A stretch of 64,000 nt of DNA, taken from JAUPKT01 sp964427855. GTDB taxonomy: Bacteria; Desulfobacterota; Desulfomonilia; Desulfomonilales; Desulfomonilaceae. The stretch is from contig CAYRVH010000013.1 of the NCBI GenBank assembly GCA_964427855.1, positions 1 to 64,000 of the forward strand, in the 5' to 3' direction. Both the position numbers and the translations under genes were made by a program. The notes under the pieces are model-generated. The model did not search any database, had not been told where the DNA came from, and worked only from the letters and a program-made list of their open reading frames with translations. Of the stretch, positions 1 through 8,707 are shown in pieces (the stretch's first letter is position 1; each line of letters opens with the position of its first letter).

Positions 1-51
1 CTTGATTTTAACGGATTACTTATGAAACTTGTTGATTCAGATTGGGACTGA
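1..51 (+). CDS. 3' end of an unidentified gene (partial)
   Basis: The first 51 bases read as 16 sense codons (ending MKLVDSDWD) followed by TGA, with no internal stop, and a terminator-like hairpin follows about ten bases later. That arrangement fits the tail of a rightward gene whose body lies left of the window. The piece is too short to identify a family, and an open frame of this length could arise by chance. The downstream hairpin is the main support. Confidence 0.3.
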   Translation, partial: LDFNGLLMKLVDSDWD

Positions 52-60
52 AAGTCTCGC

Positions 61-95
61 AGCCTGCGCCGATGTCTTTTTGCGGCAGGCTTTTT
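61..95 (+). terminator. Rho-independent terminator-like hairpin
   Basis: The arms AGCCTGC (61-67) and GCAGGCT (85-91) are perfect complements and run straight into a T-tract (91-95). It sits just after the stop codon of the partial gene at the left edge and probably ends that transcript. The loop is long (17 nt), so it may be a weak terminator. Confidence 0.55.
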
Positions 96-195
96 GCCTC
101 GATCCACCAAAACACGCCCCTCATGTCGCGTAAGGAATGACGCCAACCTCCAGTCGGGCAATCTGCGAATACCGCCATCACCCCTTCCTCAGTGC

Positions 196-459
196 TCATA
201 TATCAGTACAATGTGAATTGCAAACAAGAACTGCTGTTTTTCGCTCACACGAAAAGCGGGAACAATGATACGAAAGGCTGAGGGCCGACCTCTCCCTTTC
301 GGCGAGGGAGAGGCGGGCCCCTCGTTGTTGGAATGCCACAGTGCCGGGCGCGTCAGGCGCCCGCCCTGAAATCCTCAAAGACCCCGTGGACGCTGGACTA
401 TGCTGCGAGCCTTCAAGTGAAGCGAGCGAAGCATATCTCGAAAGCGTCGCAATCCTGTC
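196..459. other. Non-coding spacer with hairpin elements
   Basis: No convincing gene is seen here. The stretch holds a strong inverted repeat around 287-311 (CCTCTCCC, short loop, GAGGGAGAGG) and a GC-rich fold around 346-365 (GGGCGC/GCGCCC type). Such hairpins resemble REP-type intergenic repeats and could also act as terminators for the leftward SCP2 gene whose stop lies at 460. The overlapping open frames on both strands have no recognisable domain. Confidence 0.4.
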
Positions 460-786
460 TCATAATGGGAACAAGCTCTTTATGCGCTGGGCGAGCATGA
501 TGTTCCCCGTGGCTTTGAGCTTCCCGCTCATGAACGCGGTCATGCCGTCGAGTTTGCCGTTGCAGATCGCGAGCCAATCCTCACCTGCCAGCGACAACGA
601 CACAGACGGGCTGGGGTGAACGCCTTTTTCCACTTTGCACGCATTGTCTTTGACAATCACGTAGTAGTCGCCCGCTTCGGGACCTGATATATTGAACTGG
701 AATACAGCGTCGAGTCCTCCGGCAGCGGCCGGGTTGAACACGGTGGGCATCTTTTCGAATACTTCACTCACTGATGTAAGTTCCAT
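460..786 (-). CDS. SCP2 sterol-binding domain protein
   Basis: A 108-residue soluble protein that appears to be a stand-alone SCP2 (sterol carrier protein 2) domain. This fold has a hydrophobic pocket for lipids or acyl-CoA. Visible family features are the central strand pattern with DAVFQFNISGPEAGDYY, then the SVSLSLAGEDWLAICNGKLDGMTAFMSGKLKATGN segment in two parts, in which the G-K-L repeats and the M-x-G-K-L-K-x-x-G-x motif are typical. The ATG at 786 is preferred over an upstream in-frame start because AAGGAG lies six bases before it. Bacterial single-domain members often sit near lipid or acyl-CoA genes, but no such partner is adjacent here. The gene is transcribed in the same direction as ecfT, about 170 bp downstream of it. 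The ligand cannot be told from sequence. Confidence 0.8.
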   Translation of the reverse strand: MELTSVSEVFEKMPTVFNPAAAGGLDAVFQFNISGPEAGDYYVIVKDNACKVEKGVHPSPSVSLSLAGEDWLAICNGKLDGMTAFMSGKLKATGNIMLAQRIKSLFPL

Positions 787-932
787 GGCTAACTCCTTCG
801 TATCAAAGCTGGCTGAACGGCCTTCCGTCCAAGATTGCCCCAGGAAACCGGGACGTTCGAACATCCTTTGTATCATATTCTCTAGTGTGAATCATTGCTG
901 TTTCGCTCTTCCACGATATTTTTGTTTCAAAG

Positions 933-960
933 GTGTGAGAAGCGTGCGCTCCCCTCACAC
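933..960 (-). terminator. Hairpin after ecfT
   Basis: GTGTGAG (933-939) and CTCACAC (954-960) form a perfect 7-bp stem whose edge touches the ecfT stop codon. Read on the minus strand it is followed by CTTTGAAACAAAAA rather than a clean T-run. It may therefore be a 3'-end stabilising hairpin or a weak terminator. Confidence 0.4.
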
Positions 961-1799
961 TACGTAAACTTTAAAAAGATGGCGCATAAGGTAAGTGTTG
1001 CTGAAAGAGCCAACGCGCATGCATCGAGAGTGGTCACATCGGAAGACAGCGATGCCATGCGCAGCGCCCCCGGACGATAACCGCGTGCCTCCATTGCCGC
1101 TGCCAGCTTGTCGCTCCGTCTGATTGTCCCTTGCAGCGCGGGCGCCAACACGGAAGAAAAGGCCCAAGCCCGACGGAAGATGCCGCAGCTGTGAAAGTCT
1201 ATGCCGCGAGATTTTTGCGCCTCGACGATGGCGCGTACCTCTTCTTGGAGGATTGGCGTGAAGCGCAACGCCAGATAAGTAATGGTCGCGGCTTCTTCAA
1301 CTGGCGCACCAATCTTTTTCAACGGTCGCGCCAGTGCGACCATGCCTTTTATGAGGTGAGTGGGCATTGTAGTCGCAGTCAACACGACTGACAACGCTAT
1401 TCCCATGGAAAGCTGGCCTGTTAAGCTGATTGCCTTCCACACGCCTGCGGGAGTCCCCGGTATCGCCGGGCCCGTTGCCGTGGTTTGGGCGCTTTGGTGA
1501 TCAAACACGAGATTCAGTACAAAGGCCAGTATCAGTAACCACGAGAAGCGGTAAAACGCGGCGATCCACGCGCGGCGCCCCAAATGAGCCATAAAAGCCA
1601 CAAGAAGAGTCGCGCAGGCGCTGAGAATCAAACTCCTCAAATCTGGGGATATGAACACCGAGATCACGAGGAGCAAGAACGAGACGAGTTTTACTCGCGG
1701 GTCCAGTCTGTGGATGGGCGATATTCCAGGAATATACCCGCCGAGGAGGAAATCCGACGATTTCAACATACGCGTCCGACTAACATTTTGCATGTTCAT
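960..1799 (-). CDS. ecfT: ECF transporter transmembrane (T) component, EcfT/CbiQ family
   Basis: This membrane scaffold of an energy-coupling-factor vitamin/metal transporter links the ATPases to a substrate-binding S component. The sequence shows 5-6 hydrophobic segments and both cytoplasmic coupling-helix signatures of the family: a first A-x-x-x-RG motif (AQKSRGIDF) and a second (AMEARGYRPG). The early DPRVKL motif is also typical of CbiQ/EcfT. The start is uncertain. ATG at 1799 is used here, giving 279 residues; a TTG at 1823 and an ATG at 1769 are alternatives, none with a strong ribosome site. No ATPase (EcfA) or S-component gene lies nearby, so it is either a shared T subunit or an orphan. 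It diverges from queF, which raises the possibility of a queuosine-precursor transporter, but that is only inference. Confidence 0.85.
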   Translation of the reverse strand: MNMQNVSRTRMLKSSDFLLGGYIPGISPIHRLDPRVKLVSFLLLVISVFISPDLRSLILSACATLLVAFMAHLGRRAWIAAFYRFSWLLILAFVLNLVFDHQSAQTTATGPAIPGTPAGVWKAISLTGQLSMGIALSVVLTATTMPTHLIKGMVALARPLKKIGAPVEEAATITYLALRFTPILQEEVRAIVEAQKSRGIDFHSCGIFRRAWAFSSVLAPALQGTIRRSDKLAAAMEARGYRPGALRMASLSSDVTTLDACALALSATLTLCAIFLKFT

Positions 1800-1804
1800 A
1801 CCAT

Positions 1805-1823
1805 TTGTGGCATCCTGCCACAA
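1805..1823. promoter_or_regulatory. Perfect inverted repeat in the ecfT-queF divergent region
   Basis: TTGTGGCA (1805-1812), a 3-nt spacer, and TGCCACAA (1816-1823) are perfect 8-bp complements. The element lies just upstream of the preferred ecfT start. It could be an operator for a dimeric regulator or an RNA hairpin controlling ecfT translation. No named riboswitch (for example preQ1) is recognised around it. Confidence 0.45.
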
Positions 1824-1915
1824 GAGGCGTCAAGCCAGGGGCGCTGCAAATACAAGGGGACGACGTTGCTCAGGAATAAGCTCTTCCATTACTCCCACAC
1901 ATCAGGCGCATCAAC

Positions 1916-2356
1916 ATGAGTCAAAATGAATTTCCGGATCTCACCATACTCAAACAATCTCAAACAGACTACAAGAAAAGTCTCGGCCAGACTGCTCTTG
2001 AAAGCTTCCCCAATAAGTATACGGCCAGGGATTATGTGGTCGAGTTCGATTGTCCTGAATTCACCAGCTTATGTCCAGTAACCGGTCAGCCCGATTTTGC
2101 CCACATTCATATTACCTACATCCCTGATAAACGCTGCCTGGAATCCAAGTCGCTGAAACTCTATCTTTTCTCCTTTCGCAATGTGGGGATGTTCCATGAA
2201 GAAATTACCAATCGAATATTGGAGGATATAGTCGCGGCCTGCAAACCTCGATGGATCAGGGTGAAGGGCCTTATGAATCCCCGAGGCGGTATTTCTATAG
2301 AAGTCTCGGCGGAATACTGCAAACCTGGTTTCAAGCAGCCTCAAGGTCCTAAGTGA
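1916..2356 (+). CDS. queF: NADPH-dependent 7-cyano-7-deazaguanine reductase (QueF)
   Basis: QueF reduces preQ0 to preQ1 in the cytoplasm, a step in queuosine tRNA modification. At 146 residues this is the short single-domain type seen in Bacillus subtilis. The diagnostic motif ESKSLKLYLFSFRN (about residues 76-89) matches the QueF signature that separates it from GTP cyclohydrolase I. The nucleophilic cysteine lies in SLCPVTGQPDF (about residues 51-61), with the following Asp, and FHEE supplies the conserved His-Glu. The ATG used has no strong ribosome site, but the next residues match the family N-terminus. Other queuosine genes are not in the window. Confidence 0.95.
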   Translation: MSQNEFPDLTILKQSQTDYKKSLGQTALESFPNKYTARDYVVEFDCPEFTSLCPVTGQPDFAHIHITYIPDKRCLESKSLKLYLFSFRNVGMFHEEITNRILEDIVAACKPRWIRVKGLMNPRGGISIEVSAEYCKPGFKQPQGPK

Positions 2357-2465
2357 CGCGTTGTGGTTTGGTATGGGGCGTTCAAAAGAGCGCCTCAGGA
2401 ACCACGAGAGAGTGCGCGGTCTTCTAAAACTTTTTTTCGTCGAGCGCCACGGGAACCGAAATCTG

Positions 2466-2650
2466 GTCATTTCGAAGGGGCGGCACGACAGACAGTGAAA
2501 CGCCTCGGTATCCGTGTCATTTCGAAGGAGCATCGCGACTGAAAACTCTTTCTCGCTGGCTCAAGATCTCTCGCTTCGCTCGAAATGACAGAGGGGAACG
2601 GCTCGAAATGACAGAGAGGAAAGCGGTCGAAATGACGACCGTGACATCGA
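2466..2650. repeat. Interspersed repeat cluster (CTCGAAATGAC units, REP-like)
   Basis: The sequence (T)CGAAATGAC recurs in tandem at about 2580, 2610 and 2628. The opposite-orientation unit GTCATTTCGAAGG/CATTTCGAAGG occurs near 2466 and 2517. Between them lies TCTCGCTTCGCTCGAAATGAC, a palindrome-containing unit of a kind commonly found as an intergenic repeat in many bacteria. The open reading frames across it are repetitive and have no domain. It separates queF from the metK leader. Confidence 0.65.
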
Positions 2651-2655
2651 ATTCG

Positions 2656-2893
2656 TGAGCACTTTCGAGACCCTTTATACGCCCTCCGAGACGGCGGGGC
2701 AATCCTTGGCGCATCGGGACATGGCTTGCTGCCTCATAAACACCAAAAAGTGGTCATTTCTCAACCCCGCTCTTTGCGACATAATTTCTCGGGGCAACTT
2801 GTTGGTCGGGCGTTGCTTGACCACCATGCGAAAATGTGGTTAACGTAAACAGTTCAGGTACATGAAGCCATAAATCCGAAAGGAGTTCACTCA
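2656..2893 (+). promoter_or_regulatory. metK 5' leader/intergenic region
   Basis: About 240 bases without a credible gene lead into metK. A short hairpin is visible (TGGTC near 2804 with GACCA near 2820). A clear AAAGGAG ribosome site lies ten bases before the metK ATG. I searched by eye for SAM and SAH riboswitch core motifs and could not match any. Promoter boxes are not obvious. Confidence 0.35.
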
Positions 2894-4063
2894 ATGGGGA
2901 TGCGGAGTTATCTTTTTTCATCAGAATCAGTCACCGAAGGACACCCTGACAAGATCGCTGACCGAATTTCAGACGCGGTGCTCGACTCGATGATCGCGCA
3001 GGATCCGAAGTCGCGAGTGGCGTGCGAGACGCTCGTGACAACGGGACTTGCCTTAGTGGCTGGAGAAATCACCACCAAGGCGATCGTTGATATTCCTTCG
3101 TTGGTACGACAGACCATTTGCTCGATCGGCTACACCGACGCATCCATGGGTTTTGATGGGGAGACTTGCGCAGTCGTGGTGACGCTTGACAAACAATCAC
3201 CAGACATATCCATCGGAGTGACTGAAGGGCAGGGGCTTTTTAAGGAGCAGGGGGCAGGAGACCAGGGGCTGATGTTCGGGTATGCCTGCAAGGAAACCCC
3301 CGAACTGATGCCTATGGCCATAAGCTACGCCCACAAACTAACCGAGCGCCTTACTCAGGTGAGAAAAGAAGGGATTCTTGATTTTCTGCGTCCTGACGGC
3401 AAATCTCAGGTGACCGTACGCTACGAGGACGGGACGCCCAAGAAAGTGCACACCGTGGTCATTGCAGCGCAACACTCGCCCCATGTGACCTATGAGCAGA
3501 TCAGAGAGGGTATCATCGAGGAAGTTATCAAGAAGGTGATACCGGCAGACTTCCTCGACGCTGATACGCGTTACCTCATCAATGCCACTGGCCGATTCGT
3601 CGTGGGTGGGCCCCTGGGAGACTGTGGGCTCACAGGACGCAAGATCATCGTCGATACGTATGGTGGATATGGCGCACATGGGGGAGGCGCCTTTTCCGGA
3701 AAGGATCCCTCTAAAGTGGACAGATCAGCGTCATACATGGCGCGTCACGTTGCAAAAAATATTGTTGCTGCGGGACTCGCGGACAAATGCCTTCTACAGG
3801 TTGCGTACGCCATAGGGTATCCGGAGCCGGTTTCTCTCATGGTTAACACTTACGGCACTGGGAAGGTAAGCGATGAGGATTTAGCGAATGTCATATCCGA
3901 GGTTTTCAGCTTTAAGCCTGCCGCCATCATCGATTATCTCCAGTTGCTCAGGCCGATTTACCAAAAGACGTCGGCGAATGGTCACTTCGGCAGGGAAGAC
4001 CCTGATTTCACCTGGGAGGCGATCAACAAGGTTGACGAACTCAAACAGGCGGCCGGCAGCTGA
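2894..4063 (+). CDS. metK: S-adenosylmethionine synthetase (MetK)
   Basis: MetK makes S-adenosylmethionine from methionine and ATP in the cytoplasm. At 389 residues it has the normal length. The catalytic and ATP-binding motifs are intact: GHPDKIADRISDA near residue 16, the methionine/ATP loop GAGDQGLMFGYA near 119, and the phosphate-binding GGGAFSGKDPSKVDRSA near 264. The ATG follows AAAGGAG with good spacing. It is followed 118 bp later by ahcY on the same strand, so the two genes cover synthesis of the methyl donor and removal of its product. No truncation is seen. Confidence 0.98.
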   Translation: MGMRSYLFSSESVTEGHPDKIADRISDAVLDSMIAQDPKSRVACETLVTTGLALVAGEITTKAIVDIPSLVRQTICSIGYTDASMGFDGETCAVVVTLDKQSPDISIGVTEGQGLFKEQGAGDQGLMFGYACKETPELMPMAISYAHKLTERLTQVRKEGILDFLRPDGKSQVTVRYEDGTPKKVHTVVIAAQHSPHVTYEQIREGIIEEVIKKVIPADFLDADTRYLINATGRFVVGGPLGDCGLTGRKIIVDTYGGYGAHGGGAFSGKDPSKVDRSASYMARHVAKNIVAAGLADKCLLQVAYAIGYPEPVSLMVNTYGTGKVSDEDLANVISEVFSFKPAAIIDYLQLLRPIYQKTSANGHFGREDPDFTWEAINKVDELKQAAGS

Positions 4064-4181
4064 TCCTGCAGGCGTTATAGCCAGAAAGGAAGTGGGGGAT
4101 TTGACTGTTCTTCTAAGTAAGATACGAACTTCATAGAATACACACATGATGGGAACCCAGATCATCTCATAAGGAGCAAGT

Positions 4182-5435
4182 ATGGATTATCATATCAAAG
4201 ATGCAGGGCTGGCCGAGGCAGGGAAGCTCAGGATTGAGTGGGCTGAACGCAGCATGCCCGTATTGAGAAAGATTCGACAGCGATTTGCGGAAGAAAAACC
4301 CTTGGCAGGGAAGGTGTTGGCGGCTTGTTTGCATGTGACCACCGAGACCGCCTGCCTCGTAAGAACCCTCGCGCAAGGAGGCGCCGAAGTATATCTTTGC
4401 GCTTCCAATCCGCTCTCCACCCAGGACGATGTGGCTGCGGCCCTGGTATCTGAAGGATTTCACGTCTATTCCATCAAAGGAGAGGACACGGAAACTTATT
4501 ACAAGCATATTCATGCGTGTCTTGATGCGAAGCCGTCCATCACCATGGATGACGGTGCAGATCTCGTGAGCACGATTCATGCGGAGAGAAAAGATCTCGT
4601 GGCCGGCATCCTCGGCGGGACCGAAGAGACCACGACGGGCGTAATCAGACTAAGAAGCATGGCAGACAAGGGGGTTCTCCTCTTTCCCGTCATAGCGGTA
4701 AACGATTCCAATACGAAACATTTCTTCGACAACCGATACGGCACCGGCCAAAGCACCATAGACGGGATCTTGCGAGCGACCAATAGATTGATGGCGGGTA
4801 GCTGGTTTGTGGTGAGCGGCTATGGATGGTGCGGTCGCGGGGTAGCCATGCGCGCCAAGGGGATGGGCGCCCGGGTCATCGTAACCGAAGTCGATCCTTT
4901 GAGAGCATTGGAAGCCGCTATGGATGGCTATCACGTCATGCCTATGGAAGAAGCAGCGTCCCTAGGCGATTTCTTTTGCACGGTGACCGGCGACATTAAT
5001 GTCATCAGAAAAGAACATTTCGACAAGATGAAGGACGGCGCAATTGTATGCAATTCCGGTCACTTCAACGTAGAGATCGACATCAGCGCGCTTGAGAATA
5101 GCAGCTCGGAGCGACGCATGATAAGAGATTTTCTCGAAGAATTCACCATGCCTGATGGCAGACGAATTATTCTGCTCGGGGAGGGGCGGCTCATCAATCT
5201 GGCCGCGGCTGAAGGTCACCCATCGTCCGTCATGGACATGAGCTTTGCCAATCAGGCATTAGCGTCCGAGTACTTGGTGAAGCGGGGAGGCGCGCTCTCA
5301 AAAGAAGTACACAGATTGCCGCAAGCCATTGACGACGAAATCGCACGGCTGAAGCTGGAATCAATGGGCATTCAAATCGATACCCTGACAGCAGAGCAGG
5401 AACACTATCTGGCATCTTGGGAGCTTGGAACCTAA
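4182..5435 (+). CDS. ahcY: Adenosylhomocysteinase (AhcY)
   Basis: The enzyme reversibly hydrolyses S-adenosylhomocysteine to adenosine and homocysteine, using tightly bound NAD. At 417 residues it is the shorter bacterial/archaeal form without the extra loop of the eukaryotic type. The NAD-binding Rossmann motif GYGWCGRGVAMRAKGMGA (about residues 213-230) is complete. Substrate-site motifs DDGADL (about 122-127) and the NSGHFNVEID segment (about 287-296) are conserved. A GGAG-containing ribosome site (AAGGAGC) precedes the ATG. It forms a methyl-cycle pair with the upstream metK. Confidence 0.98.
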   Translation: MDYHIKDAGLAEAGKLRIEWAERSMPVLRKIRQRFAEEKPLAGKVLAACLHVTTETACLVRTLAQGGAEVYLCASNPLSTQDDVAAALVSEGFHVYSIKGEDTETYYKHIHACLDAKPSITMDDGADLVSTIHAERKDLVAGILGGTEETTTGVIRLRSMADKGVLLFPVIAVNDSNTKHFFDNRYGTGQSTIDGILRATNRLMAGSWFVVSGYGWCGRGVAMRAKGMGARVIVTEVDPLRALEAAMDGYHVMPMEEAASLGDFFCTVTGDINVIRKEHFDKMKDGAIVCNSGHFNVEIDISALENSSSERRMIRDFLEEFTMPDGRRIILLGEGRLINLAAAEGHPSSVMDMSFANQALASEYLVKRGGALSKEVHRLPQAIDDEIARLKLESMGIQIDTLTAEQEHYLASWELGT

Positions 5436-5702
5436 CGCAATACCTCTGGAACGGCTCGCAATGAAAATGTTCAGGAAAACTAGCGGCCTCTGAACAGAAC
5501 AGGACGAGGCAGAGGAATACGATGCTCGTTCTGGAACAAAAAACGCGAATTCGACAGTGGCCTCTGTTTTACGGATGTGACCGGGGATGGCTTGGTCGTC
5601 TCCGGCTCTTAGCGATGATGAGAAATCCGGCGACGCTCCTTGCGAGCTGAGCACAGCTATGTCGTGGTAAGTTGCAAGAAAAGCCATAAAAGGAGCCGTC
5701 GA

Positions 5703-6731
5703 ATGGTTCCCAAAGACGTAGACGGGAACAACGCCGCTGAAGAAACTTCTGTGACGTCCTCTTTTGGGGTATCTGACGCTGATCTTCGCGGCGAAGAATC
5801 ACAGGGAAAACCACTGGAACCGCGAGTGCTCGTAGTGGATGACGATCCGCTCGTGAGGGACATTATTGTCGAATCTATACGGGGCCTTGGTTACTCTGTG
5901 GATTGGTCTGGGAATGGACTGGACGCATTGGAAAGGAATCTGGCCCAGCCTTACGATTTAATCGTCACTGACATGCTTATGCCAGGCCTCGATGGGCTTT
6001 CTCTGATTAAGAACCTCAATATCCAAGGAAGCAGCTCGGATGTCATTGTGATTACCGGGTACGGCTCCATTGAAAACGCGGTGGAGTGCATGAAGGCCGG
6101 CGCCCTGGATTACCTCATCAAGCCCTTCACCATCGAGCAGATACAAATGGCTGTGAGAAAGTCTATAGAGCTGCGGGACTTGAGGCTTCGGGCCAAGGAA
6201 CGCGACATGTACCGACAGTTGTCTTATGAAGATCCGCTCACAGGCATCTATAACAGGCGTTTCTTTGACGAAGCACTTAAACTCGAGCTGGTCAAGGCGC
6301 ACCGTCATAAGACCGGCGTGCTTCTTTTCATGATCGATATTGATTATTTCAAGGCCTATAATGACGTGATGGGACACGTACAGGGTGACGAAGCGCTCCT
6401 GAAGGTGGCCATGATACTGAAAGGGACGTGTCGAGGTTACGACATCGTCAGTCGGTACGGCGGGGAGGAATTTGCCATTATTTTTCCTGGCGGTCTCAAA
6501 TCAGGGGCGTCAGTGCTCGCAACCCGTATTATGGAGGCAGTACAAAACGAACAGATTGCGGGGGCCGATAAAATGCCCTTTGGCTGCCTTACGGTATCCA
6601 TTGGCGCCGCCGGTTTTCCCGACGATGCCACTAATTACGAAGATTTGATTCGCTGTGCAGACAACGCACTATATGCTGCAAAAAGAGCGGGACGAAACAC
6701 TTTTAGGGTTTATCGCTCGAAGCCTTTGTGA
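5703..6731 (+). CDS. Response regulator with REC and GGDEF (diguanylate cyclase) domains
   Basis: A 342-residue two-domain signalling protein. The N-terminal receiver domain has the acidic cluster at D46-D48, the phospho-acceptor D90 in LIVTD and the conserved lysine K140 in LIKPF. A short linker helix leads to a GGDEF domain with an intact GGEEF active site (253-257). An RxxD inhibitory site (RGYD, 244-247) lies exactly five residues upstream, so it should make cyclic di-GMP from two GTP and be feedback-inhibited. The ATG at 5703 is chosen over one 63 bp upstream because AAAGGAG precedes it. No cognate histidine kinase is adjacent. PleD/WspR-like proteins have the same plan. Confidence 0.95.
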   Translation: MVPKDVDGNNAAEETSVTSSFGVSDADLRGEESQGKPLEPRVLVVDDDPLVRDIIVESIRGLGYSVDWSGNGLDALERNLAQPYDLIVTDMLMPGLDGLSLIKNLNIQGSSSDVIVITGYGSIENAVECMKAGALDYLIKPFTIEQIQMAVRKSIELRDLRLRAKERDMYRQLSYEDPLTGIYNRRFFDEALKLELVKAHRHKTGVLLFMIDIDYFKAYNDVMGHVQGDEALLKVAMILKGTCRGYDIVSRYGGEEFAIIFPGGLKSGASVLATRIMEAVQNEQIAGADKMPFGCLTVSIGAAGFPDDATNYEDLIRCADNALYAAKRAGRNTFRVYRSKPL

Positions 6732-6743
6732 TATGCGAGCCTC

Positions 6744-7697
6744 ATGACCGTTGAGTGGATTCACTGCCCCATGAGGAACTCGAAAAACAATCCCCGAATT
6801 CAAGAGTCAGTAGATAAGTTTGTATATCTACAGGAAGTTGGTCCTCGCGACGGTCTCCAAAATGAGCACACGGCTTTCACGCCTGAAGTTCGTGCAGCGC
6901 TGGTAAACAGGCTCGTGGCGTGCGGAACGCCTCGAATTCAGATCGGATCGTTCGTTAATCCCCGCCGCGTCCCTCAGATGTTGGGGACCAATTTGGTGTG
7001 GGAGTTGATCCGAAAGAAGGCTGATGTACGGTTTTCCGTTCTCGTGCTGAACGAAAAAGGGTTGGAGCTCGCACTCAAGGGGAAAATCCCACATATAGAG
7101 ACTTATGTCTCGGCGTCTGAAACCCATAGTATGAAGAATACGGGCTTCTCCGTCGAAGAGGCTCTCTCAAAGGCGCTCAACATTATTACGAGAGCGAGAG
7201 AAGAAGGTCTCACTGTCACCGCTGGCGTGATGTGCGCTTTTGGGTGCTTTTATGAAGGAAAAGTCCCGGATGAAGCGGTACTCAGGCTAGTCCAAGCCTT
7301 GGAGCGATGTGGGCCGACTGAAATATGCCTTGCAGACACCACTGGCATGGGCGTCCCTGAGCAGGTGACGCACCTGGTGGCCGCGGCGGCCCAGATCGTC
7401 GGCCTCGGAAGAATCGGCTTGCACCTTCACGACACCCACGGCCATGGATATGACAACCTCAAAGCCGCGTTGGCAATTGGCGTTCGCAGGTTTGATACCT
7501 CCATCGGAGGACTGGGTGGCTGCCCGTTTATACCCGGGGCGGCGGGGAACATTGCCACTGGCCGCACTGTCTCTCTGGTGGAGTCCATGGGACTAACTAC
7601 AGGCATCAACCTCGATTGTTTGGAAAAGGAGTGGCGCGCGCTTCAACTGCGATTGGGAAAAAAACCGCAAAAGGACCCGGTCATTTCATCGTGCTAG
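6744..7697 (+). CDS. Hydroxymethylglutaryl-CoA lyase family protein
   Basis: A 317-residue TIM-barrel lyase of the HMG-CoA lyase (MvaB) group, which splits HMG-CoA to acetyl-CoA and acetoacetate in leucine breakdown. The first metal and active-site motif VGPRDGLQNE is at about residues 33-42. The metal-binding histidines sit in LHLHDTHGHG. The C-terminal GGLGGCPFIPGAAGN contains the catalytic cysteine loop typical of true HMG-CoA lyases, which argues against isopropylmalate or citramalate synthase. The start could also be the ATG 27 bp downstream; neither has a clear ribosome site. It overlaps the convergent methyltransferase by four bases. Confidence 0.9.
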   Translation: MTVEWIHCPMRNSKNNPRIQESVDKFVYLQEVGPRDGLQNEHTAFTPEVRAALVNRLVACGTPRIQIGSFVNPRRVPQMLGTNLVWELIRKKADVRFSVLVLNEKGLELALKGKIPHIETYVSASETHSMKNTGFSVEEALSKALNIITRAREEGLTVTAGVMCAFGCFYEGKVPDEAVLRLVQALERCGPTEICLADTTGMGVPEQVTHLVAAAAQIVGLGRIGLHLHDTHGHGYDNLKAALAIGVRRFDTSIGGLGGCPFIPGAAGNIATGRTVSLVESMGLTTGINLDCLEKEWRALQLRLGKKPQKDPVISSC

Positions 7698-8707
7698 TCT
7701 TCTTTGACGGCTTGGATGAGGGCCCCCGTCGTGTGCAGATCTTCGTCGCTAAGCCAAGAAAATTCTCTGGCAAGCTGCTCCCTTGTAATGCCTTGAGTAG
7801 TCGTGGTGCGCAGTTCGGTGACGACGCGGAATCCATTCTTCTTCGTCAATTGAACGTGTGCAGAGTGCGGCTGGCGATTGAGCAGATACGGACGGTTGCC
7901 GCGCATCAGCCGCCAGGCCAGGCTTGAACACGCCCAGTGCCCGTTCCACTCATAAGTCGCCCCATATGAGCTGTAGTCTATATTATTGGAGAGACAGCCT
8001 CCTGGTTTTAGCCAATAACTGAAAGCCTCATAGATTCTTGGGAGGTCTTCCACGCATTGGAGTACGGTGTTAGAAAAGACCATATCAACGCTGTGGGCAG
8101 GCACGACTGAAGGATCCGACCAGGGCGCGAAATACTGAATATCGATCTCGCGATTTTCGGCGAGCCGAGGTCGGGCGTCCAGAGCTCTTGTCAACGCCTC
8201 CCTAATGGCTTCGATTCTTTGGGCGGTCAAAGATCTCGCCAGCCGCTCATTCGTGAGAACATCCGATGGAAACTCGTACGAGGGGAGAGCGGGTTTGACT
8301 TCAGTCGAAAAGGCATTCCCAGAGGGTATAGCGACCCTTCGCATGAAGAGATCGACCAACTTATCGAAGATCACGAGATTTTGCTCGAGTTTGGCGAACG
8401 GAATGACGTCCAGGGCGTAGTGGCGTGTGGAGCCGCAGAGCAAGGCGCAAAGCCCCACCCCCAGGGAGCTCCCAGGGCCCAATTCAAGAAACACCTCTGG
8501 CTCTGTGCGCAAGCCGCTTCGGTGCGCGTGTACCAGGTGTCGCAACCAGACGGAATAGCAGAACTCCGCGGATACCGATCGAGTGTCATCTACAAATCGG
8601 TAAATCCCTGGGAGGTAACTGATGACGCCTTTGATTATAGTCTGGGTATTGGCTGGCAGCAAACTCAAGAATCGGCGAAAATATCTGTCGATTCGCTTTT
8701 TAGTCAT
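7694..8707 (-). CDS. SAM-dependent methyltransferase (class I)
   Basis: A 337-residue protein with a Rossmann methyltransferase core. Motif I is FLELGPGSSLGVG (about residues 72-84). The post-core segment NTVLQCVEDLPRIYEAFSYWLKPGGCLSNN shows the usual class I layout (in two parts: a catalytic-loop strand, then the KPGG turn). The N-terminal 60 residues are basic and helical. It overlaps the upstream SGNH hydrolase gene by four bases, so the two are probably translated together. It belongs to the leftward arm of the polysaccharide locus, where a sugar or lipid substrate is likely but cannot be specified. Confidence 0.85.
   Translation of the reverse strand: MTKKRIDRYFRRFLSLLPANTQTIIKGVISYLPGIYRFVDDTRSVSAEFCYSVWLRHLVHAHRSGLRTEPEVFLELGPGSSLGVGLCALLCGSTRHYALDVIPFAKLEQNLVIFDKLVDLFMRRVAIPSGNAFSTEVKPALPSYEFPSDVLTNERLARSLTAQRIEAIREALTRALDARPRLAENREIDIQYFAPWSDPSVVPAHSVDMVFSNTVLQCVEDLPRIYEAFSYWLKPGGCLSNNIDYSSYGATYEWNGHWACSSLAWRLMRGNRPYLLNRQPHSAHVQLTKKNGFRVVTELRTTTTQGITREQLAREFSWLSDEDLHTTGALIQAVKED

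Noticed and set aside
2656..2893. SAM or SAH riboswitch upstream of metK
   Set aside because: The leader has a small hairpin but none of the core motifs of the known SAM-I, SAM-II, SAM-IV or SAH classes that I could match by eye; kept only as an unassigned leader.
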